Both the position numbers and the translations under genes were made by a program. Below the pieces are notes generated by a model. That model was not told the origin of the DNA. It searched no databases and worked only from the letters and a program-made list of their open reading frames with translations. Positions 1 to 7,115 of a DNA stretch of 16,264 nucleotides are shown here, one piece after another. Origin of the DNA: Ectocarpus siliculosus (lineage: Eukaryota; Sar; Phaeophyceae; Ectocarpales; Ectocarpaceae); contig FN648972.1 of NCBI GenBank assembly GCA_000310025.1, positions 1 through 16,264 of the forward strand, read 5' to 3'. Within the stretch, counting starts at the first letter, position 1, and every line of letters starts with the position of its first letter.

Positions 1-132
1 GTTGATGGAATCATTGTCACGCACAAACACAAAAACACCCTAAACACCAAACGAACTCGTACACCGGCAAGATTCTCGCGCCCATACGACTCTACCTTCC
101 TTCCACGTGCCAATCATTCGCGTCGGACTCAC

Positions 133-522
133 CTCGTCGTTGGCCCCGAACACGCAAATGAGTGTGTGAGCGACACGCCGACTCTCCACTCCCAGCTCTT
201 GAGCCTTGCGGACGATGCTCGGCTGGGTTCTAAACTCCAGTTGCTTCGGAAAGCGCTCGTCCTCCCGCTTCTTCTCGTACGCTAGTGCGCGCTTCGACGA
301 AGGCGGTTGTTTGGAATTTTCCACCAGCGCCGCTAACAGAACCCCCCACCACCCAAGAATCGCGTCCTTTACTCCCTGAACTAAGAGTAAACCTACGACG
401 ATATGCTTGAACTGCTTGTCTTGCCCTAGCCAATGTTCCCGGAGATGTTGCCCAACCAAGCTCACCACCCTCTGGCCTGTCGGTAGCTTGCTGATGATGA
501 GGTCGGCCAGGGCTGCATAGGT
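133..522 (-). CDS. possible exon of the same unrecognised host gene
   Basis: This is a 390-nt minus-strand candidate exon of exactly 130 codons, bounded by an AG acceptor (524-523) after a pyrimidine-rich stretch and by a good GAG|GTGAGT donor (132-127). The product has a hydrophobic stretch (KHIVVGLLLVQGVKDAILGW and onward) about 40-70 residues in, which could be one membrane segment or a buried helix pair. A basic, Lys/Arg/Glu-rich stretch follows (ALAYEKKREDERFPKQ), then a regular helix-like tail ending in CVFGANDE. I recognise no family. The frame runs on past the donor to about 40 with weaker composition, supporting the donor as the real end. The gene would continue beyond the left window edge. 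Joining it to the acidic exon at 719-867 rests on matching phase and site quality, not on homology. Confidence 0.35.
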
Positions 523-718
523 CTATCGTGCAAGGAGGATACAACGAGCATGGCGGCGACAGCTGAGAACAACGCGTACTTATGACTACCTTAATGGCGC
601 CCCCCTCCTTCATGGTTGATGGTACCAAGCAAGGTCATCTTAACCGGACTCTGAAGAGACCCCAGAAAAAACACGATGTTAGCGCGAAGTCGAGACGGTG
701 GCGGCCTTCCCTTTTCAC

Positions 719-867
719 CTGCTGTTCGGCTTGAGGAGTATCCGTCTCTTCTGCTTTTGTCTCTTCATCCACCTCCTCCTCATCTTCCCTGGTGAATGCA
801 TCCAGGCATTCATACAGGCGGTCGAAGTCCTCGGAACCTTCATCGTCTTGATCAATACCCTTGATGC
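719..867 (-). CDS. possible acidic exon of an unrecognised host gene
   Basis: This is a candidate internal exon read on the minus strand. It encodes about 49 residues that are strongly acidic, with runs such as DQDDEGSEDFD and REDEEEVDEETKAEE, a composition typical of real disordered protein. It can begin after an AG at 869-868 and end at a CAG|GTGAAA donor (718-717), which leaves an intron of 196 nt before the next candidate exon (133-522). The phases agree: this exon ends after a complete codon and the next begins with one. No domain is recognised. The open frame continues past the donor to about 635, so an unspliced reading is possible. The splice model is an inference from consensus sites only. 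The opposite-strand frame at 698-931 is its shadow. Confidence 0.28.
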
Positions 868-2480
868 CTGTGTCACATACGAAGAATTTGCGCGCGCGGG
901 GGTGGGGGTGGTGGGAGGCACACATGCCTAAGGTGTCAGTGAGCAACCGTAATCTATTCCCTATAAGCCGGAGATGGTCTTGGTGTGCCTGACCCGCGTG
1001 ATGACCGCTCAGCCTCCAGGGTACCGCTACCATTCAAGACTCCTCATCAAAAGGCAGCGATAGGGTCTGCTTGATAAAAAGTCACGAGCTGTGCGGCGAA
1101 GAGTTCTTGCCGCGCATAGACTCCGAGCGAGCCATGTATCAATAGCAAAATTACGGTGGCGTCGTAAACTACAAGTTCGAACGCTCATGTCGGAGTCTTT
1201 GAGGAAGAATCTCGAACATGCCCAGGCATCAGTCCTACGGAAATCGCAGTGCACGCTTACGATTCTAGTCTTACCCAAGTCTTCGTCGTCACTCCCATGT
1301 TGCTCGGGATTGCTGTGGCCTTTCCCCTCTTCTTCCCCTCTGGCGACTGCTTCCTGAGCGAAGGCATGGGTGCGGCATCAACAGAGGGCAAATTAGCACC
1401 AAGTGCTACCACCATGACACTACTTTACGTCGACTGCGTACACAATCACATCGTGCGCTATCAAAGTTGTCCTCACGCTAACCTTACGCTGCAAACATGC
1501 ATACCTCTCCCAGAGAAAAAAACACGAAGGCGATGCGCGGGCGCAGCACAGACGTCCTCGTCTTCGTCAGAACCATCCCACCCCCCCCCTGCCGCCGCCC
1601 CGCGCAGGTCGTCGATTATGTCGAAGCGCGATTACCCACCTGTTATGGTTTTTTATTTATACGTTGGTGAATGGACAGGCATGTATACAGCCTCGACTTC
1701 CCTGTGAGCCCGAATATCTACCATGTATCAACATAGTGGCGGGCACACTCATAAATAAATGCACATCCGTACGAGCAATGATATTGCGGTCGCGTCCTGT
1801 CGTAGTCTCGCCGTCAAGAGGAATTCCGGACACGATTGCACACTCCGGAATACACCAGACAAAACATGATACAACTAGGTGACAGACCTCGCGTTACACT
1901 GCCGTGCTTTGATGCCCCCCTGTCCACCTACCCTCCTACCCTCAACCAGACTATGCGTTGGTCGGGCTGTTTTGACGGGTATAGGGTAGGTTGCATGAGA
2001 GACCACACACCCGTGCACGCTGATTTCAGAGCAACGATTACTCCACGGCGAAGAAGATGAATAAATGTAACGAAATGTTTTCGGAAAGCTCTCTAGGAGA
2101 CAGCTTCAACGCGGCCGTTTTGTCACCGTCACGCTTGATATCCTGGAGAAATGGAGCTGTGATACCCGGTTCAGGGGGGTGGTATATAATGTCACCCACC
2201 TGTTGACATACGTTGCCTCCAGCGTCGGGTTTGCAACGTCCACATCAGGCACCCAATTAATGCCACACGGCAGAGAGTATAAGAGCAAGTCTCTATTTGG
2301 GTCATCTCCCACGCCCCTGAGGGACGTCGGCGATACACAAACCCACAGGATGTGACATGTGACAACTGCTGTGTCCTTGCGGGACCACTGAATTTGAACT
2401 GAAATCAACAAGTTTTCTCACAAGTTCGAAGCGAGTTGATGATCAATTGCCGTGAAACTTTGCCATATCAGAGGAAACGT
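868..2480. other. no recognisable gene
   Basis: I see no convincing coding region, RNA gene or mobile-element domain here. Several open frames of 70-150 codons exist on both strands (for example 1249-1707 plus and 2106-2411 minus), but their products are low in order, lack motifs, and match no family I know. A C-rich tract lies near 1575-1600. The stretch could hold introns, an upstream region of the minus-strand candidate gene, or decayed repeats. Confidence 0.5.
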
Positions 2481-3309
2481 AGATGACTACGGAGGGACAG
2501 CAACCGTTGCGTACGGGAAAGCTTAGTAGCCGAGAGCGGCAGAGAAGGGCCCTAGCACCTCGCTGCTGCTGCTTTGAACTGAGCTGTAACATTTTTCAGT
2601 TTTTCTCCCCGCACCTGTTGCGGATTGAGCCCAATCCTCCTGCACGACGTTGCCAGGTGTATGCAGCCACGTTCTCGCACCCTAGCGAGGAGAAGCACTC
2701 TCCTGGTGTGCTCCACTTCTTGCGTTTGTGGGGCGGCGTGGGGCCAAGCCGGGGGGTTTCGTATGTTTTTTCGAAGCTTTTTTGGGGGGCAAAAATCCGG
2801 CGCGCATTGCGGACGGCTTTTATATAGGAAATTTGGGAGTGATCGGCCTATGGTTATTATAGTCATAGTCTTTGCCTGTAGCCTCGCCAGAAAAGGAGTT
2901 CCCGTTTTAGCACCACGAGGCAAGTACCCTCCCCCCCACGCCCCTTCCGACGTGCCGCGGGGTTCCCCCTCACGCCCTTTCCGGCGCGCCACGGGGCTGC
3001 TTCGGTTTTCTCCCCCCCTCACGCCCCGTCCGACGCGCCATGGGGCCTTAGATTTTTTATGAGCACACGGCCCTCCCGCCGTGTTATTTGGTTGTAGCCC
3101 TCCCGCGCCCCTCCTGTCGCGGCTGTGGGCACTCGGCAATCTCGCCGTGTTATCTGAGTGCTGCCCCCCCACGCCCCTTCCGTCGCGGCTATGGGCGCAC
3201 GGCCTTGCGGCCGGTTTTCTGTGTCTCCACCTTTCCACGCTGCTGCGATGGTGTAGATGGAGCGTGCGCGGTGACCCGCGCGGCTTTGGCGTCTTTCCCC
3301 CGCCTGTCC
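2481..3309. other. GC-rich, C-tract-rich spacer without a recognised gene
   Basis: The stretch to the left of the Copia-type gag relic is rich in C homopolymers and contains the 26-bp motif cluster annotated separately. On the minus strand, where pol would be expected directly downstream of gag, there is no integrase, reverse transcriptase or RNase H motif. A long minus-strand frame (2552-3238) reads as Arg/Gly/Ala-rich repeats that follow the DNA repeat; I do not accept it as a gene. Confidence 0.5.
2937..3195. repeat. five degenerate 26-bp GC-rich motifs with small hairpins
   Basis: A motif close to CACGCCCCTTCCGNCG followed by CG-rich sequence ending in GGGG or GGG occurs at 2937-2962, 2971-2996, 3020-3045, 3104-3129 and 3170-3195. 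Spacing is uneven (34, 49, 84 and 66 bp). The last two copies are each preceded by an inverted repeat (ACACGGC...GCCGTGT at about 3065, and a related CTCGGC...GCCGTGTTAT at about 3131), so the right part behaves as a roughly 66-bp degenerate tandem unit. A third related hairpin (GCACGGCCTTGCGGCCGG) begins near 3197. Origin is unknown; it could be a decayed minisatellite or part of an LTR. Confidence 0.6.
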
Positions 3310-4757
3310 TTACAACGCCTCACGTGCCGCATCCAGCTCCTCGTCATCGCTCGCCACCACAACCGCCATGACTCCCGTCTCGCCCTTCGCCTCCTCCTCA
3401 CCCTTCGCCGACGGGCACTTGCTCTTATCGTGTCCATACCCGTCGCAGACTTCGCACTGGGTCAAGAAGTTGGCGATGGGGGTAGTGCACGAGACCGACT
3501 GGTGCCCTCGCCTGTTGCACCGGTAGCACCGGCCCCTGCGGCGGCCGCCGTCACTGCGACCGTCTCCAACGCCGTTGCCGTTGCCGTTGCCGTTGCCGTT
3601 ATTTCCGCCGTTGCCGCCGCCGCCGCGTCCCCCACGGCCGCGGTTGCGACCAGCTTTTCCGCCGGCGCCATTGTCGGTGCTCACGAGTAATCCCTGCTCA
3701 GACGCCTTGTGATTGTTGCGGTTGCCGTTCCGATGGTTCTTCCCCTGCCTGATGCTGGAGTGCTGGGAGCCCACCACTCTGATGACCTCTCCCTGGTCCA
3801 GAGTCGGGGCGGACTGCAGAGTCAGTTTAGCATGGTCGTACTCGGCTGGTAAGGCCGAAAGGAAGAGCGACAGCACGTACGGGGCCTCGACTTTGACCCC
3901 CCTCTCGTTCAGACGACTTGCGAGTTGCTCCATGGCGATAAGCGATTCAGTAGGGTTTTTGTCGGCCGGCATTGCGAAGTTCTGAAACTTGCTGAGCAAC
4001 TCCTGCGTGGCGACCTGCGATTCCGGGTTGTGCACCTTGTGGAGTTCGTCCAACGCCTGCTGCGGCGTCACACATCTCCCGAAGACGACCTTGTCTGGCT
4101 CCCTCACCAGGGCCGAGGACAGAAAGTGAAAAGCTTGGAGGCTGCGGTGTATCTATGCCTCGGAGTACCCCTCTGCCAGCAGCGTAGCTTTGGGTTTATT
4201 CATGTCCCCGACGTCCGGCTGGCGTTCCATGCCCCCTACGAACTGACCGTCCATGTCTACCGGTTTTGCAGCCTGGATAAAGGCCCTCCTCCACGAGTAG
4301 TATCCCTGGCCGCCTTCGAGGCGCGGTGCGTGCACTGACACACGCATTTTGCTATACGGGTTCTGGTGAAAACCGTCTCCTTCTCCGACGAGTCCGCCAA
4401 AACCGTCAGTACCACCGCCGTATGTCTCGGTTGTCTCACCTTGGGGGAACGATCCCCTGTCACGCCCGCCACCCGGCCCAACCGCCGGGTCTGAGGGCGG
4501 CGTGATTCCCTCGTTCTGCGGTGCCCCCTCCTGGGCACCGCCGGTGGACGTAGTGCCCGTGACGACAGCGCCCACCCCAGCGCCGCCGGACTCCCCCTCC
4601 TTGTCTAACTTTCCGAGGGCGGCTCGGAGCAGCCCTGCCAGCTGCTGTACCTCGTCCGTCAGGCCTGAAACTTTGCTCTCCAGGGTGTCAACCCTGCCCT
4701 GCGTACTAGTGGGGTGACGTCGGCAGCCTCTGATGCTGCAACATCGGCGCCACTCAT
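3310..4757 (-). pseudogene. gag: Copia-type gag relic with two CCHC zinc knuckles
   Basis: This is the Gag of a Ty1/copia-like LTR retrotransposon, read on the minus strand. Gag forms the virus-like particle and packages element RNA in the cytoplasm. The likely start is the ATG at 4757-4755 (MSGADVAASEAADV). After a frame change near 4710 comes a coiled-coil-like stretch (STQGRVDTLESKVSGL), then a Gly-rich linker, then the typical N-terminal Gag signature (RLEGGQGYYSWRRAFIQA). The central helical domain has LFLSALPAEYDHAKLTL, matching the family's conserved L-LP-Y pattern. A Gly/Asn/Arg-rich segment leads to two perfect CX2CX4HX4C knuckles (3528-3487 and 3456-3415) and a TAA at 3312-3310. An in-frame TAG lies at 4155-4153, with clear Gag similarity on both sides, so the copy is broken. 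No pol follows on the left, and no LTR is firmly visible on the right. The relic is opposite in orientation to the large Ty3-type element. Confidence 0.85.
3571..3600. repeat. hexanucleotide microsatellite inside gag
   Basis: About five uninterrupted GTTGCC/GCCGTT units lie within the Copia-type gag. On the minus strand they encode an Asn-Gly repeat just before the first zinc knuckle. This is typical slippage-prone low-complexity linker sequence. Confidence 0.85.
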
Positions 4758-5336
4758 CTCCAGCACGGGTTCCCTCGAGGGATACACTCTAGAGTGTTAG
4801 TATACCCTTGTAAGTGTGTTGAAGATGATGGTATCACTTGTATTTAGGACAGCAGACACGATCAGGACGCGGCGGGAGAGAGAGAGTGCCACGACATCCC
4901 GCAGGGTCGAGCCCCGTGGATCAACCCTGAAACCAACCCAGGGGACTATCAATTCCTATCTGCCTAGCCGATTCCTACAGTCCCGTTGGAATATTCTCAT
5001 CCGCTCATGCACACACGAACAACTTTAACCGCAGATCGCATGACACACGGTGTTCTTTCAATGCCCCAAAATACAAGCAACACAAACCTCTAAATAAAAG
5101 GGCACCAACCACGAGTACAGTCACTACGACACGTCGGATCCTTCCTCCAAATATACTATCCGACATCCACTAAACGATAGGGAGCGCACTCGCCTACACG
5201 ACATCCGTGTTTCTACCGTTGGAGAAGTTTCTGCCGTTGGTGAAGAATCAAATAGAAAAACAAAAATATGCAAACAGCCCGCCCCCCTGCTTTTGCACAT
5301 AAAAGCAAGCGTTAAAGGTGACTTGCACGACAGTCG
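4758..5336. other. AT-richer non-coding stretch upstream of the Copia-type gag
   Basis: No gene is recognised. This should be the leader/LTR side of the minus-strand gag relic. A 14-bp perfect palindrome (ACACTCTAGAGTGT, 4784-4797) sits about 30 bp from the gag ATG. Its right end overlaps TGTTAGTATA, which in minus orientation reads TATACTAACA, a possible LTR 3' end in CA; no matching LTR start was found. An 18-bp unit is repeated twice at 5210-5227 and 5228-5245 (TTTCTACCGTTGGAGAAG with two changes). Confidence 0.45.
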
Positions 5337-5339
5337 TTT

Positions 5340-5580
5340 CACTTTTATAAAGTCCCCAAACTGACTGTTAGTAATGTGCACCCACCTCACTTTCATAAGA
5401 GTCAGCTGACTGTTATATCAGTGTGTGAACTGACACCTCACTTTCATAAGAGTCAGCTGACTCTTATGAAAGTGAGTAAACTGACTGTCATAACAGTGAA
5501 ACAACGATGACTGTTATTGGAGTGAGCCGACTGTTATAACATGTTATAACAGTCAAATTATTCACTTTTATAACAGTGAA
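5340..5580. repeat. array of degenerate palindromes, including a 40-bp perfect palindrome
   Basis: About ten copies of a degenerate palindromic unit, close to CACTGTTATAACAGTG, begin near 5340, 5364, 5388, 5408, 5439, 5459, 5483, 5509, 5529 and 5563, mostly 20-31 bp apart. Positions 5437-5476 are a perfect 40-bp palindrome (left half CTCACTTTCATAAGAGTCAG), and 5529-5554 are a perfect 26-bp palindrome. A 29-bp segment is repeated exactly at 5383-5411 and 5434-5462, giving a local 51-bp period. Such DNA can extrude cruciforms or act as clustered binding sites for a dimeric protein; the sequence does not tell which. Confidence 0.85.
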
Positions 5581-6370
5581 TCCATATATAAGATTGTGTT
5601 GGAGCCCGAATCCAACTAAGCGGGGGCGGATACGACAGGTAGGTACGGAACACGAGTACTGTCTGGTGTCGACTGTGTACCGAAGGAGGCCGTGGACGGT
5701 CATACGTGGAGCCGTTACAATGATGCCGATTACAGGTGGTGAATAAAATAACGCGGGCACCGCCAGTCTTCAGTGGTTAAGTCTTCCGTGCTGTTTCGCC
5801 AAGCGCTGCCGCGACTTCCACCAAAAGCTCTCCACCTGAGACTATAAGGGAAGTTCCTCCGTAGGCGAGTTTACATGGAAGAGTTGTTTCACTTCCACGA
5901 TATCCAGATAATTTACACAGACAGGCGCTGCCATGACTTCGACCTAAGGCGTTCCACATGACACTATTGACAAACACCAACTGTTCCCACTTTTCAGAGG
6001 AAGCTAGTTGACTTCCAATAGTTCCACCACTTCCACCACTTTCACCTCGCGCTTCCTCCACTTTCACCTAAAAGGCGGTTCACCCCACACCAATATGGGA
6101 CGAATGCCACCTATTGCCAGATGCCGTGGAGGTGCAGAGCCAGCAACATCCAGGTATCACGACTCATCAAAGCTGATCTCGACATCACAGAGAGAGCGAC
6201 GTGCACACCCTGCACCGTAATAATATACTCAAGAGTCTTCGGAGATGATGTCGACATGGAAACTGGCGGGACGTGAAGTACTTGCGTGGAAAATTTCCTG
6301 ATTTTCCCATGGATACCGGGCCGGCCGAAAATGTCTACCACATAATAAGGCGTGGCGTCGAGCAGAAACA
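5581..6370. other. no gene; decayed repeats
   Basis: No coding region is supported. A weak duplication with an offset of 122 bp is visible: GCGCTGCC followed by GACTTC-ACC and later ACACTAT/AGACTAT occurs at about 5803 and 5925. Words related to CTTCCATGGAAG (CACTTCCACG, ACATGGAAG, CGACTTCCACC) are scattered through 5810-6060, suggesting a decayed extension of the array at 6371-6699. Confidence 0.4.
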
Positions 6371-6699
6371 CTTTCATGGAAGCTGACTTCAAGAAGTTTC
6401 ATGGTGACAGCGGTGGAAATCAACTTCCACGGAAGCTGGTCGAAGATGGCAAGACTTCCATGGAAGCACGCGCAGACTTTTTCGACAGCTTCCATGGAAG
6501 TCTTGCGGAGGTTACTTCCATGGAAGTTGGATGGACGCAATATACTTCCATGGAAGCTCGTTCGATGACTTCCATGGAAATAAATGTCCGTCGACGACTT
6601 CCATGGAAGCGATGTAAACCATTGTGGACTTCCATGGAAGCTACCTCATGCCATTCCAAAGAGCTTTCATGGAAGTCCGTGATCTCACTTCCATGGACG
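6371..6699. repeat. eleven copies of the 12-bp palindrome CTTCCATGGAAG
   Basis: Perfect or near-perfect copies of CTTCCATGGAAG begin at 6371, 6424, 6455, 6489, 6515, 6545, 6569, 6598, 6629, 6664 and 6688. Seven are exact and the others differ by one base (for example CTTTCATGGAAG, CTTCCACGGAAG) or occasionally more. Spacing is 24-53 bp and irregular, and the DNA between copies is mostly unrelated, so this is not a simple tandem array. The exception is a 22-bp match with one mismatch between 6598-6619 and 6688-6709. Because the word is its own reverse complement, both strands show a repeated SMEV-like frame that is not real coding. Clustered dimer-binding sites or a decayed satellite are both possible. 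Confidence 0.9.
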
Positions 6700-6709
6700 C
6701 GATGTAAAC

Positions 6710-6920
6710 TGTTACAGGATTCAGATGTGTAGACGGAACAAAGAAGAGAATGGTTCCTTCTAGAAGGCGCAGAGAGATGTAACTCCCCGCGGAAGGATAA
6801 AACAGGGGACAGGATCTAGTAGCCCGCCCTGCTTGTATTGAGGATCCTGCGCCCCTTGGTGTCATTCCTACCGATACCCAAGGCAACAGCTACTGCTGCT
6901 GCTGTTCTACAAGAGTAACA
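6710..6920 (+). repeat. putative 5' LTR
   Basis: The segment starts TGTTAC and ends GTAACA, a perfect 6-bp inverted terminal pair with the usual TG...CA ends. Its left edge is exactly where a 22-bp match between two units of the CTTCCATGGAAG array breaks off (6598-6619 versus 6688-6709), as expected for an insertion into that array. The gag ATG at 7116 follows at a normal leader distance. It is short (211 bp), includes a CCTTCTAGAAGG palindrome (6756-6767), and has no obvious TATA box or AATAAA. No canonical TGG-type primer binding site follows, so the right boundary is less certain than the left. The partner LTR is outside the window. Confidence 0.5.
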
Positions 6921-7115
6921 ACAAGTGAGTTCTTCTTCACGGGTCAACCAGACTTCATCACGCGTGCATACCACCACACTTGGCGTTGTCGGCTTATTCG
7001 TACGGTGTTGTCTGGGTTGGTTGTGTGTCTTGGCACGGTGTGGTGCTTTAGGGTGCTGCTGCAGTTTTTTGCGCTCTCGTACCAACCACAGCTTAGCTTC
7101 GCCTCGCTTATCGGT
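6921..7115 (+). other. retrotransposon leader between LTR and gag
   Basis: This is untranslated leader sequence if gag starts at 7116. A GTGAGT splice-donor consensus lies at 6925-6930, five bases after the putative LTR end. A T-rich tract followed by CACAG and CTTAG lies shortly before the gag ATG, so a leader intron is possible. A frame open through the region gives a Cys/Leu-rich product with no ATG and is not accepted as coding. Confidence 0.4.

Noticed and set aside
698-931. 77-codon plus-strand hydrophobic frame
   Set aside because: It is the complement of the acidic minus-strand frame, whose codon composition is more convincing.
2106-2411. 101-codon minus-strand frame as a gene
   Set aside because: No family resemblance, no splice or context support, and an ordinary length for chance in this composition.
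2552-3238. 228-codon minus-strand frame with repeated AHSRD-GRG motifs
   Set aside because: The peptide repeat simply follows the GC-rich DNA repeat. There is no domain, and its location is where copia pol should be but is not.
4829-4836. TGGTATCA, resembling a methionine-tRNA primer binding site
   Set aside because: It is on the plus strand, whereas the adjacent gag runs on the minus strand, and the match is short. Treated as chance.
5340-6699. CRISPR-like array
   Set aside because: Repeats are palindromic words of 12-16 bp with irregular spacers, in a eukaryotic transposon setting with no cas genes.
6352-6732. Plus-strand frame with repeated TSMEV/TSMEA peptides, mirrored on the minus strand at 6420-6659
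   Set aside because: Both come from the self-complementary word CTTCCATGGAAG, which contains ATG on each strand. There is no coding evidence beyond the DNA repeat.
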